This document shows, in pieces, positions 9,945 through 20,005 of a stretch of DNA of 58,726 bases. Source of the stretch: Aeromonas caviae. Its GTDB lineage: Bacteria > Pseudomonadota > Gammaproteobacteria > Enterobacterales > Aeromonadaceae. The position numbers and the translations under genes were made by a program. The stretch's first letter is position 1. Every line of letters starts with the position of its first letter. The DNA lies in NCBI RefSeq assembly GCF_000819785.1, contig NZ_CDBK01000079.1, positions 626 to 59,351 on the forward strand, read 5' to 3'. The notes under the pieces are model-generated. The model ran no database searches. It was given only the letters and a program-made list of their open reading frames with translations, and was not told where the DNA came from.

Positions 9945-11084
9945 CTATTTGGCCAGCTTGCCCAGCACCCGCTTCAGCAGGCGGATGCGCGGTTCGATGC
10001 TCTCCAGCAGCAGGAACTCCGCCTCCGAGTGGAAGCCGCCCCCCATGGGGCCGAAGCCATCGAGGGACGGCACCCCGGCCGCCGCGGTGAAGTTGGCATC
10101 GGAGCCGCCACCGGCCTCCAGCCAGGTGAAGGGGACTCCCTCCTCCCTGCCTGCCGCCTCCACCAGTGCCATCAGGGCCTCGGTGTCGCCGCTCGGGCGC
10201 ATCGCGGGCTTGAAGCTCTGGCGCGCCACCTCGACCCGGCAACCGGCGAGGAAGGGGTTGTTGGCCATGAAGGTGAGCCGGTCGTGCACCGCCTGCGCCT
10301 CTTCGTTGCGCCAGAAGCGCAAATCCACGATCGCCTCGGCAAAGTCGGGCACCACGTTGACGCCGGTGCCCCCCTGCACCACCCCCACGTTCATGGTGGT
10401 GCCGGTCTCCATGTTGACCTGTTCGTTGATGGCGAGCACCCAGTGGGCCAGCTCCGTGATGGCGGAAATCCCTTGTGCCAGGGCCGAGCCTGCATGGGAG
10501 GCCTTGCCGTGGAAGGTGATGCGGTACTTGGCATTGCCCTTGCGGGCGCTGATGAGATCCCCGCTCGGGCGCGCCGCCTCGGCCACCAGCACGCAGCCGC
10601 TCTGTCTGGCTCGCTCCACCAGCCACTCCTTGGACCAGGGGGAGCCTATCTCCTCGTCGCAGTTGCAGCAGACCAGCACCTTGAGCCTGGCCAGCACGGC
10701 CGGGTCCAGCTCTTTCAAGGCATACCAGGTGGAGAGCAGGCCGCTCTTCATGTCCGACACGCCGGGGCCAAAGGCCTGATTGCCTTCGACTTTCAGCGGG
10801 CGTTTGGCCGCCGTCCCCTCGGGGAAGACGGTGTCCATGTGGCCCACCAGCATGACATCGTAGTGCTCCGCCCCCGGGGCATTGGTTGCCTCCAGGCAAG
10901 GGCCGCACTCGGCGGCGAACTGGTGGCGGGTCACCTGCCAGCCGATGGCCTCATATTTCTCCGTCATGATGTCGGCGACCCGGGCCACCCCGGCCGGGGT
11001 GCGGGTGCCGCAGTCGAGGTTGATGAGCGGGGCCAGATCCGCCAGATAGGTATCGAGTGAAAACGGGCGCTTGAGGTCGTTCAT
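9945..11084 (-). CDS. M20 family metallopeptidase, glutamate carboxypeptidase-like
   Basis: A 379-residue di-zinc hydrolase of the M20A group resembling carboxypeptidase G2. Metal-site motifs: VGHMDTVFP (first His and Asp), GPGVSDMKSG (bridging Asp), NCDEEIGS (catalytic Glu pair), VAEAARPSG, and a C-terminal GFHSEAEFL histidine. A dimerisation insert (HGKASHAG, GVNVVPDFAEAIVDLRF) is present. No signal peptide is visible, so it is probably cytoplasmic. ATG 11084 follows GGAGAAGACA. It lies 137 bases downstream of dcuC on the same strand, with a 9-base inverted repeat just before its ribosome site. Exact substrate not determinable. Confidence 0.85.
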   Translation of the reverse strand: MNDLKRPFSLDTYLADLAPLINLDCGTRTPAGVARVADIMTEKYEAIGWQVTRHQFAAECGPCLEATNAPGAEHYDVMLVGHMDTVFPEGTAAKRPLKVEGNQAFGPGVSDMKSGLLSTWYALKELDPAVLARLKVLVCCNCDEEIGSPWSKEWLVERARQSGCVLVAEAARPSGDLISARKGNAKYRITFHGKASHAGSALAQGISAITELAHWVLAINEQVNMETGTTMNVGVVQGGTGVNVVPDFAEAIVDLRFWRNEEAQAVHDRLTFMANNPFLAGCRVEVARQSFKPAMRPSGDTEALMALVEAAGREEGVPFTWLEAGGGSDANFTAAAGVPSLDGFGPMGGGFHSEAEFLLLESIEPRIRLLKRVLGKLAK

Positions 11085-11098
11085 TGTCTTCTCCATGG

Positions 11099-11125
11099 AA
11101 CAATCTGCGTAAAACACAGATTGTT
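11099..11125. repeat. Inverted repeat in front of the M20 peptidase gene
   Basis: AACAATCTG (11099-11107) and CAGATTGTT (11117-11125) form a perfect 9-base dyad around a 9-base spacer. It lies directly upstream of the peptidase ribosome site. It has a T-run only on the plus strand, where no gene needs it, so an operator or leader hairpin is more likely than a terminator. Confidence 0.55.
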
Positions 11126-11221
11126 TTTGCAACGATAAGAGTGGGCGGGCACTCGGCGCCGCCTCGTCAACGGCGGTCGGCCAGCGTGGATCAACTGGCC
11201 GCCACCTCTACACCAGAGCCT

Positions 11222-12598
11222 TTACATGAACAGCAGATAGTTGAGGAGCAGCGCCGTCACCAGGGCCCCCGCCATGGGCACGCTGGTACGCTTGACCACC
11301 ACGAAGGGAGAGACCTTGGCGATGCCCGCACAGGCGATGAGCACCGCCGCGATGGGGGAGACAGTGCGGCCGATACTGGAGGCGAGCTGCATCGGCAGCA
11401 GCATGGTCACCGCCGGCACGCCAAACTTGGCCGCCACCGCGGGGGCCAGGGAGGAGAAACTGAGGAAGGCCGCGTTGCCCGAGCCCATGATGACCGCCGC
11501 CACCATGATGAGCCCCACCATCACCAGGGTCATCAGGCCGCTGCCGATGCCGGCATTGCTGGCCGAATGGAGCAGGGTGTCGATGGCGCCGATGGCCTTG
11601 AGGGATTCGGCGAAGAGCTCGGCACAGACGATCAGCGCCACCACGGGGCCGAACACCTTGCCCATGCCGTCGAGGAAGCTCGACAGCCCCGCGAAGGCGG
11701 TGCGCACCGAGCGGGTGCGCAGCAGCTCGCACAGCATGCCGATAAAGACCGACAGCAGCATGGCCACCTCCACGCTGACGCTGATGCTGGTCACCAGGAG
11801 CTTGGAGAAGGTCATCATCAGCACGAAGGGGATGATGGGCAGCAGGCCGTACCAGGTTGGCGCGGCCACCTCATCTGCCCCTTTTTCGTCAAGCTCCGCG
11901 TGTTCGCCGCGATGCAGGGCCGGATCCCAGCCCTCCTGGCGGTCACAGTGCCGCTGCCAGAAGAAGTGCAGCACCATGGTCACCAGCAACATGGGAGCCA
12001 CCAGCCAGATCTGGTAGTCAACGAAATAGCTGGTGGGATCCATGCCGGATTGACCGGCGGAGAAGATGGCGTTGGTCTGGGTCGGGCCGATTTCGAACGC
12101 CTGGGAGGTGGCGATGACGCCGCAGGCGGAAGCCGGGCTGATGCCGAGGTTGCGCATCACAGGGTACATGGTGACCATCAACAGCAGGCCGAGGCCGGTG
12201 GCAGAGGTGACGAACAGGGAGACGAAGACCGCCACCAGGTAGCAGATGGCCAGCATCAGGTAGCTGGACTGGATGCCCGCCACCGGTTTGACCGCCACCC
12301 GCACCAGGGACTGGGAGGCGCCGATGTGGGACATGTAGGTGGCAAAGCCGGCCACCGCCATGATGGTGAGGCCGAGCCCGGCCGCCCGGTAGGAGAAGAT
12401 CCCCTTGAACACCTCAAACAGATCGAACAGGGCGAAGCCGGTGCTCTTGTCGGCGGGCAGAATGGGGTGCAGTCCCAGCCAGTAGGCGACAGTGAAGAGG
12501 GCCATGCCCGCCAGCGCCAGCACCGCCTGCGGGTTGTAATCCTTGACGATGCCGTAGACCACGGCGATCAGCACGAGCAAGACGAAGACGAGTTCCAA
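11222..12598 (-). CDS. dcuC: C4-dicarboxylate transporter DcuC
   Basis: A DcuC-family inner-membrane carrier; in E. coli it mainly exports succinate under anaerobic conditions. The 458 residues are close to the E. coli length (461). Family features include MSHIGAS, FVTSATGLGLLLM, QAFEIGPTQTNAIFSA, MGSGNAAFLSFSSL and SSIGRTVSPIAAV, with a central hydrophilic loop (about residues 220-245) between two hydrophobic halves. The start is TTG at 12598, placed 6 bases after AGGAG; no in-frame ATG lies near. It is preceded by a perfect FNR box and may be cotranscribed with the M20 gene. Confidence 0.9.
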   Translation of the reverse strand: MELVFVLLVLIAVVYGIVKDYNPQAVLALAGMALFTVAYWLGLHPILPADKSTGFALFDLFEVFKGIFSYRAAGLGLTIMAVAGFATYMSHIGASQSLVRVAVKPVAGIQSSYLMLAICYLVAVFVSLFVTSATGLGLLLMVTMYPVMRNLGISPASACGVIATSQAFEIGPTQTNAIFSAGQSGMDPTSYFVDYQIWLVAPMLLVTMVLHFFWQRHCDRQEGWDPALHRGEHAELDEKGADEVAAPTWYGLLPIIPFVLMMTFSKLLVTSISVSVEVAMLLSVFIGMLCELLRTRSVRTAFAGLSSFLDGMGKVFGPVVALIVCAELFAESLKAIGAIDTLLHSASNAGIGSGLMTLVMVGLIMVAAVIMGSGNAAFLSFSSLAPAVAAKFGVPAVTMLLPMQLASSIGRTVSPIAAVLIACAGIAKVSPFVVVKRTSVPMAGALVTALLLNYLLFM

Positions 12599-12630
12599 GG
12601 TGCACTCCTGACAAGATTATCGAGAAGCGC

Positions 12631-12672
12631 AATCTAGTGGGGGATCTCCCCTTTCCTCTTGATCACCATCAA
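12631..12672 (-). promoter_or_regulatory. FNR-dependent promoter of dcuC
   Basis: TTGATCACCATCAA (12659-12672) is a 10 of 10 match to the FNR box TTGAT-N4-ATCAA. On the minus strand TAGATT (12636-12631) is a 4 of 6 match to -10, giving a start near 12624 and putting the FNR centre exactly at -41.5, the class II activation position. Confidence 0.8.
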
Positions 12673-12883
12673 TAAAGATGGAAAAAGCAAACGGTTGTAG
12701 ATTTTTACTCCAAAAATAAAACTAAAAACGACATTTAACATCAAGGAACTGGATCTAGAATGCTCCCCAGGGTATCCCTGACCGACAACCGCCACTTTGT
12801 TTGCGTTGGATCAACATCCCGCCGGGGTGAACTGGCCAAGATGCCCGTCGACACAGAGCGACCATTTCGCACCGGAGAGAGTT

Positions 12884-13198
12884 ATGACAAACCAAGCCAC
12901 CGCAGGCACCCCGACCTGCGACTGCAAGCTGTGGGACATCCTCGTCGAGTCTGCAAAGGAACGCACCACCATTCGTTACTCCAAACTGGCCAGGCAGGCC
13001 GGGCTGGAGCAGTGCCAGGACGAACTGCGCACCCTGCTGCAACGCATCCGCATGTATTGCACCGAAAATCACCTGCCCATTCTCTCCGCCATCGTGATGG
13101 ATGACGTGGGCAAGTACGCCGGCCTCTCCTCCAGCCTGCCGGATGCCCCCTGGGAACGGGCACGGGTCTTCGATCACGAGTGGACCACCCTGCACTGA
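12884..13198 (+). CDS. Conserved-looking small protein of unknown function
   Basis: 104 residues starting at ATG 12884, 5-8 bases after GGAGAG. After a Thr/Ala-rich start with a CDCKLWDIL segment it has mixed helices (KERTTIRYSKLARQAG; DELRTLLQRIRMYC) and a hydrophobic strand (LPILSAIVMDD), ending DHEWTTLH. It has the look of a small alpha/beta cytoplasmic protein, possibly with a winged-helix-like first half; no family recognised. It is divergent from dcuC, and the FNR box of that promoter lies 212 bases upstream. Codon use is like its neighbours. Confidence 0.65.
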   Translation: MTNQATAGTPTCDCKLWDILVESAKERTTIRYSKLARQAGLEQCQDELRTLLQRIRMYCTENHLPILSAIVMDDVGKYAGLSSSLPDAPWERARVFDHEWTTLH

Positions 13199-13218
13199 GT
13201 GCCTCCCCCTGAATCCGG

Positions 13219-13253
13219 AACGCGCCCATACCAGCAGGCGCGTTCTGGTTTTT
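13219..13253 (+). terminator. Probable terminator; the rest of the gap to 13573 holds no recognisable feature
   Basis: AACGCGCC (13219-13226) pairs with GGCGCGTT (13237-13244), followed by CTGGTTTTT. The remaining 320 bases up to yffB contain three degenerate copies of an ATCCGGCCA word and no open frame with convincing coding character or a strong promoter. Confidence 0.6.
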
Positions 13254-13573
13254 GGCCCCCACCGTTTCTTCCCCAGCCCCAGCGGCCCCATCCGGCCAGG
13301 TGTGTGTCCCTGTGAGGCGCCCTGCCCCCTGTCGTCCTATCCGGCCAGGCGTGCAGCATAAGGGCCTCCTGCCCCCGGTCTCCCCCTTTGATACCGCAGC
13401 GCATCCCGTCCCAGACCAGCGTGTGCTGGCGCGCGGCCCCCTCCCTTCTCCATTCGGCCTGACTGGTAAAACCAGCCCATCCGGCCATGAGCGTTGCCAT
13501 GGGGGGGCCACAATGCCAGAATCGGGCCCTTGCACGATTTCAGGGCCGCAGGCCCGCAGACAAAGGATCCCCC

Positions 13574-13924
13574 ATGGCCACCACCCTCTATGGCATCAAG
13601 AACTGCGACACCATCAAGAAGGCCCGCAAGTGGCTGGAGGAGGCGGGTATCGATTACCGCTTTCACGATCACCGCGCCGACGGTCTGAGCCCGGAGCAGC
13701 TCGATCTCTGGCTCGCCAAGCTGGGCTGGGAAGCCCTGCTCAACACCCGTGGCACCACCTTCCGCGCCCTGCCGGAAGCAGAAAAACAGGGGCTCGACAC
13801 CGCCAAGGCCCGTGACCTGCTGCTGGCCCACCCGGCCATGATCAAGCGCCCGCTGCTGGACCAGGACGGTACCCTGACCCTGGGCTTCAAGGCAGACCTC
13901 TATCAATCCCTCTTCTCCCGTTAA
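13574..13924 (+). CDS. yffB: ArsC/Spx-family protein YffB
   Basis: A 116-residue thioredoxin-fold protein of the arsenate reductase/Spx family. It keeps the single N-terminal cysteine motif (GIKNCDTIKKARKWLE, Cys 11), the family arginine-containing NTRGTTFRAL segment and the cis-proline region IKRPLLDQDG. YffB is thought to be a glutathione-linked reductase, and its in vivo role is poorly defined. ATG 13574 follows AAGGA at good spacing. The order yffB-dapE-(peptidase)-ypfN mirrors E. coli yffB-dapE-ypfN. Confidence 0.88.
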   Translation: MATTLYGIKNCDTIKKARKWLEEAGIDYRFHDHRADGLSPEQLDLWLAKLGWEALLNTRGTTFRALPEAEKQGLDTAKARDLLLAHPAMIKRPLLDQDGTLTLGFKADLYQSLFSR

Positions 13925-13938
13925 CTTTTTCTGTTTAA

Positions 13939-15075
<1,137 letters not shown>

Positions 15076-15104
15076 GCGGCGCTCCGGACAAGAGAGACCA
15101 GACC

Positions 15105-15791
15105 ATGAATCAGGATCAACTGCTTGGGCTGGATGAGAGCCACCTCATCCTGGTGGGGCGCGGCCCCCATCGTCTGACCGCCGCCACCGCGGCGGCCTTC
15201 AACGACATGCAGGTGGCTGCCGCCCATGCCGGTTTCAACCTGCAGGCGGCCTCCAGCTGGCGCGGCTTCGAGCGCCAGCTCGCCATCTGGAACGGCAAGT
15301 GGCGCGGGGAGCGCCCTCTGCTGGATGCGCACAACCAGCCCCTCGATGCCCTGCAACTGGGCGAGACCGAACGACTGCACGCCATCCTGCACTGGAGCGC
15401 CCTGCCCGGCACCAGCCGCCATCACTGGGGCACGGATCTCGACATCTACGATCCGGACTGCCTCCCCGCCGGCACCCGGCTCGCGCTGGAACCCTGGGAG
15501 TACGAGGCGGGCGGCTGGTTTGCCGATTTGCGCGAATGGCTGGACGATCACATGAACGACTTCGGCTTCTTCCTGCCCTATGCAAAAGGGGAGCAACCGG
15601 ATCAGGGGGTGGCCTACGAGCCCTGGCACCTGAGCTTCGCACCCGAATCCGACGGGCTGGCCCTGGATCCGGCGGCGCTGGCGCTTTGTCTGGAACGGGC
15701 GGATATTGAAGGCAAGGAGTGCATCCTGGCCCATCTCGACGAGATCCTGGCCCGCTATGTCACCCCGGCACACCACGAAAGGAGATTCTGA
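15105..15791 (+). CDS. M15 family D-Ala-D-Ala carboxypeptidase-like protein
   Basis: 228 residues of the VanY/DdcY-type zinc peptidase family. Seen: the metal motif SRHHWGTDLDIYD (SxHxxGxxxD form) and the downstream EPWHLSFAP (second His with its preceding Glu), plus ASSWRGFERQLAIW, a YRSYxxQ-like segment of the family. No signal peptide is evident, which is unusual for a cell-wall enzyme, so its location is uncertain. ATG 15105 follows AGAGAG; an ATG at 15072 overlapping the dapE stop would add 11 residues. It sits in the dapE operon, linking diaminopimelate synthesis with peptide-stem trimming; this link is inference. Confidence 0.82.
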   Translation: MNQDQLLGLDESHLILVGRGPHRLTAATAAAFNDMQVAAAHAGFNLQAASSWRGFERQLAIWNGKWRGERPLLDAHNQPLDALQLGETERLHAILHWSALPGTSRHHWGTDLDIYDPDCLPAGTRLALEPWEYEAGGWFADLREWLDDHMNDFGFFLPYAKGEQPDQGVAYEPWHLSFAPESDGLALDPAALALCLERADIEGKECILAHLDEILARYVTPAHHERRF

Positions 15792-15937
15792 TGAGCTTGT
15801 GGTTATGGATAGGCTTGCCGCTGCTGTTTTTGCTCGGCCTGTTTCTCAACGCCATCAAGGACATGAAGCAGCTCGAGAAACAGCTGCCCAAGTACAAGGA
15901 CAAGATCCGGGAGGTCAAGGACGACGAGGACGACTGA
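15791..15937 (+). CDS. ypfN: Small membrane protein, UPF0370/YpfN-like
   Basis: 48 residues: one transmembrane helix (LWLWIGLPLLFLLGLFL), then NAIKDMKQLEKQ and a charged tail ending DDEDD. The helix-NxIKDxK junction and acidic tail match E. coli YpfN, which also follows dapE, though this copy is shorter (66 in E. coli). Start ATG 15791 shares bases with the preceding stop (TGATG) and has AAGGAG upstream. Function unknown. Confidence 0.75.
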   Translation: MSLWLWIGLPLLFLLGLFLNAIKDMKQLEKQLPKYKDKIREVKDDEDD

Positions 15938-15945
15938 CCCTCCTC

Positions 15946-15969
15946 GCAGGAGCCCGTCGGCGCTCCTGC
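15946..15969 (+). terminator. Hairpin after ypfN, weak terminator candidate
   Basis: GCAGGAGC (15946-15953) and GCTCCTGC (15962-15969) pair, followed by CCCCCTT instead of a T-run. A separate TATAAT at 16164-16169 is a good -10 element for the next gene, with no clear -35 element. Confidence 0.45.
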
Positions 15970-16205
15970 CCCCTTCCCGACCACGGCATTTTTCCGCCCT
16001 CTGCCGCCCCCTGAGCCGGCCCTGAAAGCCCCATTCATTGCCCCCTTTCCCTGCGCTTTCCCGCGCGGTCACTTCGCCCTCGCCCTGCTTGAAAACTGCG
16101 CAACAAACGTAAAAAACTGCAAAACAATGCACAATTAAGCCACACAAAGGGGGTCAATCTGCATATAATGTGCCTGTTTTGCAGCCCGCCATAAGGAGTT
16201 CGCCA

Positions 16206-17933
16206 TTGGATGCCACCACCGTCAACAGTTTCTTCTTCATCGGTGCCCTGTTGGTGGGCGCCAGTGTCCTGTTGAGCGCACTCTCCTCCAGAGTCGGCAT
16301 CCCCATCCTGGTCATCTTCCTCGCCGTTGGCATGCTGGCGGGTGAGGATGGTCCCGGCGGCATCCACTTCGCCGACTACTCGGTCGCCTACCTGGTGGGC
16401 AACCTGGCACTGGCCATCATTCTGCTGGACGGCGGCATGCGCACCCGGGTCTCCTCCTTTCGGGTCGCACTCTGGCCCGCGCTCTCGCTGGCCACGGTCG
16501 GGGTGGCCATCACCACCGGCCTAACGGGCCTCGCCGCCGCCTGGCTGTTCGACCTCAACCTGATGCAGGGGATGCTCATCGGTGCCATCGTCGGCTCCAC
16601 CGATGCGGCGGCGGTCTTCTCCCTGCTCGGCGGGCGCAGCCTCAACGAGCGGGTCAGCGCCACCCTGGAGATTGAATCGGGCAGCAACGATCCCATGGCG
16701 GTCTTTCTCACCGTCACCCTGATCGAGGTGCTGGCCACCGCCCAGCAGGGGCTGGATGCCGGCTTCCTGCTGCTGCAACTCGTCAAGCAGTTTGGTCTGG
16801 GCGCTGGCATCGGCCTTGCGGGGGGCTGGCTGCTGTGGAAGCTCATCAACAGTGCCAAGCTCGCCCCCGGTCTCTATCCCCTGCTCACCGTGAGCGGCGG
16901 CCTGCTCATCTTCGCCCTCACCACGGCGGTGGGGGGCAGCGGCATCCTCGCCATCTACCTCACCGGCCTGCTGCTTGGCAATCTCTCCCTGCGCAGCCGC
17001 AGCACCACCCTCTCCGTGCTGGACGGCCTGACCTGGCTCAGCCAGATCGGCATGTTCCTGGTGCTGGGGCTGCTCGCCTCGCCCCACAAGCTGCTGCCCA
17101 TCGCCCTGCCGGCACTGGCACTGGCCATGTGGATGATCCTGTTTGCCCGTCCGGTGTCGGTCTGGATTGGACTGCTGCCGTTCAAGAACTTCGCGCCGCG
17201 CGAGCGCTGGTTCATCTCCTGGGTGGGGCTGCGCGGCGCCGTGCCCATCATCCTGGCGGTCTTCCCCATGATGGCGGGGCTGCCCAATGCCCAGCTCTAC
17301 TTCAATGTCGCCTTCTTCGTGGTGCTGGTTTCGCTGATCCTGCAGGGCAGCTCGTTGCCGCTGGCATCAAAGCTGGCGCGAGTGGAGGTGCCCGCACCGC
17401 CCTCTCCCATCAACCGCTCTGGGCTGGAAATCGATCTCGACAGCCAGTGGGAAACCTTCGTCTATCGCCTGAGCGCCGAGAAGTGGTGCATCGGCTCCCC
17501 CTTGCGGGAGCTGCGCATGCCTCAGGGCACCCGCATCTGCGCCCTGTTCCGCGGCCAGGAGCTGCTCCACCCCTCGGGCAGTACCTGCCTGCAATCCGAT
17601 GACATCCTGTGCGTCATCGGCCACGAGCACGACCTGCCCGCCCTCGGTCAGCTCTTCAGCCAGGCGCCGGAGCAGGATCTGGGCCCGCGCTTCTTCGGTG
17701 ACTTCCTGCTGGAGGCCAACGCCAGGCTGGTGGATCTCGCCCCGCTCTACGGGCTGGATGTGAGCGAGGTGGCGGATCAGAGCCTCGGCGATTTTATTGC
17801 CCATCAGTTGGGCGATAATCTGGTGGTCGGTGACCATGTCGCCTGGCAGGGACTGCTCTGGACGGTGGCGGAAATGGAAGAGGGTGAACCCCGCAAGATA
17901 GGGGTACGCTTCCTGGAAGAAGACCCCGTCTAG
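16206..17933 (+). CDS. nhaP2: K+/H+ antiporter NhaP2 (CvrA), CPA1 family
   Basis: An inner-membrane cation/proton antiporter important for potassium and osmotic homeostasis. 575 residues starting at TTG 16206, 8 bases after AAGGAG, so that it reads (M)[15 protein letters not shown] like the E. coli protein (578). About 12 helices carry [60 protein letters not shown] and [18 protein letters not shown] cytoplasmic TrkA-C/RCK-like tail follows ([31 protein letters not shown]) and then the CorC-HlyC-type end domain ([30 protein letters not shown]). Confidence 0.94.
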   Translation: MDATTVNSFFFIGALLVGASVLLSALSSRVGIPILVIFLAVGMLAGEDGPGGIHFADYSVAYLVGNLALAIILLDGGMRTRVSSFRVALWPALSLATVGVAITTGLTGLAAAWLFDLNLMQGMLIGAIVGSTDAAAVFSLLGGRSLNERVSATLEIESGSNDPMAVFLTVTLIEVLATAQQGLDAGFLLLQLVKQFGLGAGIGLAGGWLLWKLINSAKLAPGLYPLLTVSGGLLIFALTTAVGGSGILAIYLTGLLLGNLSLRSRSTTLSVLDGLTWLSQIGMFLVLGLLASPHKLLPIALPALALAMWMILFARPVSVWIGLLPFKNFAPRERWFISWVGLRGAVPIILAVFPMMAGLPNAQLYFNVAFFVVLVSLILQGSSLPLASKLARVEVPAPPSPINRSGLEIDLDSQWETFVYRLSAEKWCIGSPLRELRMPQGTRICALFRGQELLHPSGSTCLQSDDILCVIGHEHDLPALGQLFSQAPEQDLGPRFFGDFLLEANARLVDLAPLYGLDVSEVADQSLGDFIAHQLGDNLVVGDHVAWQGLLWTVAEMEEGEPRKIGVRFLEEDPV

Positions 17934-17978
17934 GCGCCGGCCATCGTAGCCCGCATTTGTGTGAGAAGGGAGTGAACC

Positions 17979-19082
17979 ATGCCTTATCAAACCCTGTTGT
18001 CCGGTCTGTATCCTCCCTCGCCCAAGCTGGGCCTCATCGAGGGTTTCTTTGGCAAGGGCTGGAGCTGGGAAGCCCGTGCCCGCTACGCCCAGTGGCTGCC
18101 CCGCCACGGCTATGGCTTCTACCTCTACGCCCCCAAGGAAGACGGCTACCTGCGCAAACACTGGGCCACACCCTGGCCCGCCGACCAGCTTGAAGCCCTG
18201 TGCCAGCTCGCCCGCCAGTGCCGGGAGAACGGTCTGGCGTTCGGGGTGGGCCTGAGCCCCATGGGGGCCCATCACGACTATGCCCGCCAGCGACCCGCCC
18301 TGCTGGAGAAAGTGAAGCTCATCGAGGAGGCGCTCAAGCCCGATATCCTGGCGATCCTGTTTGACGACATGAAGGGGGACACCCCGGATCTCGCCCACTG
18401 GCAGCTCACCATCGCCCACGATATCGCGGCCCACACAGACGCAGGCCGCCTGCTGTTCTGCCCCAGCTACTACAGCACGGATCCGGTGCTGGAGAAGGTG
18501 TTCGGTGCCATGCCCCCCCACTATCTGCAGGATCTGGGTCAGGGGCTCGACAGGCGCATCGATGTCTTCTGGACCGGCCCCAAAGTCTGCTCCACCGAGT
18601 ATCCGGCTGCCCACCTCAAACAGGCCGCCGACTGGCTCCATCGCAAGCCCTTCCTGTGGGACAACTATCCGGTCAACGACGGCAGCAAGGCGAGCAGCTT
18701 CCTGCACCTGCGCGCCTTCGAAAACCGTCCGGCAGAGCTGGCGGATCTCGTGAGCGGCCATGCGGTCAATCCCATGAAGCAGGCGGCCCTCTCGGCCCTG
18801 CCGCTCGCCACCCTGCCCATGAGCTACAAGCTCGGCAAGCAGTACGATCCTGACAAGGCGCTGCACGCCTCCCTCAACGCCACCTGCGGGCCGCAGATCT
18901 CCGCCATGATCCAGGCCGACCTGCCGCTCTTCCAGGACATCGGTCTGGCCCAGCTCACCCCCGAGCAGGTCATCCACCTCAAGAGCCGCTACCTGCCGTT
19001 CCAGGATCAGGCCTGCGTGAACGAGATCCTGCGCTGGCTGGCCGGGGAATACGTGTTCGATCCGGACTGCCTGACCGACTGA
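17979..19082 (+). CDS. GH84-type beta-N-acetylglucosaminidase (NAGidase domain) protein
   Basis: 367 residues matching the catalytic barrel of glycoside hydrolase family 84 (bacterial hyaluronidase/O-GlcNAcase type). Seen: GLIEGFFGKGWSWEAR (substrate-binding Gly-Phe-x-Gly start), YAPKEDGYLRKHW, the catalytic aspartate pair in AILFDDMKGD (Asp 129 and 130), and WDNYPVND. No signal peptide, no carbohydrate-binding or helical C-terminal domains, so it is a minimal, apparently cytoplasmic form. It would cleave terminal GlcNAc by a substrate-assisted mechanism; the substrate is unknown. It follows nhaP2 by 45 bases and may be cotranscribed with it. Confidence 0.85.
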   Translation: MPYQTLLSGLYPPSPKLGLIEGFFGKGWSWEARARYAQWLPRHGYGFYLYAPKEDGYLRKHWATPWPADQLEALCQLARQCRENGLAFGVGLSPMGAHHDYARQRPALLEKVKLIEEALKPDILAILFDDMKGDTPDLAHWQLTIAHDIAAHTDAGRLLFCPSYYSTDPVLEKVFGAMPPHYLQDLGQGLDRRIDVFWTGPKVCSTEYPAAHLKQAADWLHRKPFLWDNYPVNDGSKASSFLHLRAFENRPAELADLVSGHAVNPMKQAALSALPLATLPMSYKLGKQYDPDKALHASLNATCGPQISAMIQADLPLFQDIGLAQLTPEQVIHLKSRYLPFQDQACVNEILRWLAGEYVFDPDCLTD

Positions 19083-19113
19083 CCCCATGAGTCCATGAAA
19101 AACGGGCCCATGT

Positions 19114-19149
19114 AAAAGGCCACCTCCCGGGCAGGGAGGTGGCCTTTTT
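19114..19149. terminator. Bidirectional terminator between the GH84 gene and the LysE/RhtB gene
   Basis: GGCCACCTCCC (19118-19128), 5-base loop, GGGAGGTGGCC (19134-19144), flanked by AAAA and TTTTT. Confidence 0.9.
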
Positions 19150-19208
19150 GCATGATGTCTCTTCAGGTGCCCCATGGCGTCACATAGGGCGGCAGATTGA
19201 GCGGGTGT

Positions 19209-19841
19209 CTAACCGAAGGCCAGCCAGACCCCGACAAACAGCATGAGAGAGCCCGCGATCCGGTTCATCAGAGTGACATTGCCGCTCTTGGCGAGGAAAT
19301 GGCGCAAGGTGCGGCCACCGCTGGCATAGAGCATCAGGCAGGAGAACTCGATGACCAGGATGAGCGCGACCAGGGCCCCTATCTGGGGTGCCATCGGCTT
19401 GGCCGCATTGATGAAGGGGGGCAGCAGGGAGACCATGAAGGCCCACCCCTTGGGGTTGGCGATGGCGGTCACGAAACCCTGCACGGCCAGTCCCATGGGG
19501 CTGGTCTGCTGACCCGCCGAGAGATCCGCCGGGATGGCCATCTTGCCCTTGGCCTGCCACATCTGGATGCCGAGCCAGACCAGGTAGGCGCCACCTACAT
19601 ATTTGAATGCAGAGAACAGGGCCGGGTAGTTGAGCATGACTGCCGCCACCCCGACCACCGACAGCACGGAGACCAGGCCGACGCCGACAAGCTCCCCCCA
19701 CATCATGTGCAGGGTACGGCGCACCCCCAGACTCATGCCCAGGGTCATCGCCAGGGTCATGCACATACCGGGGGTTACTGAGACAAAAAAGAACGTGGGA
19801 ATAAAGAGCGCCAAGATGGCGGGATCAATCCAGTCGGACAC
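19209..19841 (-). CDS. LysE/RhtB-family amino-acid exporter
   Basis: A 210-residue inner-membrane protein with about six helices. Family signature FFFVSVTPGMCMTLAMTLGMSLG sits in helix 1-2, followed by GGAYLVWLGIQMW and a conserved NPKGWAFMVSLLPPFI. Members export neutral or basic amino acids such as homoserine, threonine or lysine; the substrate here cannot be told. The start is GTG 19841, six bases after GGAGG, which is a strong site. Single gene. Confidence 0.88.
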   Translation of the reverse strand: MSDWIDPAILALFIPTFFFVSVTPGMCMTLAMTLGMSLGVRRTLHMMWGELVGVGLVSVLSVVGVAAVMLNYPALFSAFKYVGGAYLVWLGIQMWQAKGKMAIPADLSAGQQTSPMGLAVQGFVTAIANPKGWAFMVSLLPPFINAAKPMAPQIGALVALILVIEFSCLMLYASGGRTLRHFLAKSGNVTLMNRIAGSLMLFVGVWLAFG

Positions 19842-20005
19842 ACTACACCTCCAGGGTAACAAGCAGACGATCTTGCCTATCACACTCTTTTAACACAAGA
19901 AAAACCTTTTCATTCAGCAAGAATTCAGCATTAAAAACCCTGTGACAAGGATTGTCGCGCCTGTGTAAGATGCCGCCTCACTCCTCTTTCGGGTTAGGAT
20001 CTTTC

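Noticed and set aside
13285..13490. Short ATCCGGCCA-type repeats as a repeat array or CRISPR
   Set aside because: Only three degenerate copies, irregularly spaced, in GC-rich DNA; no constant spacers and no cas genes.
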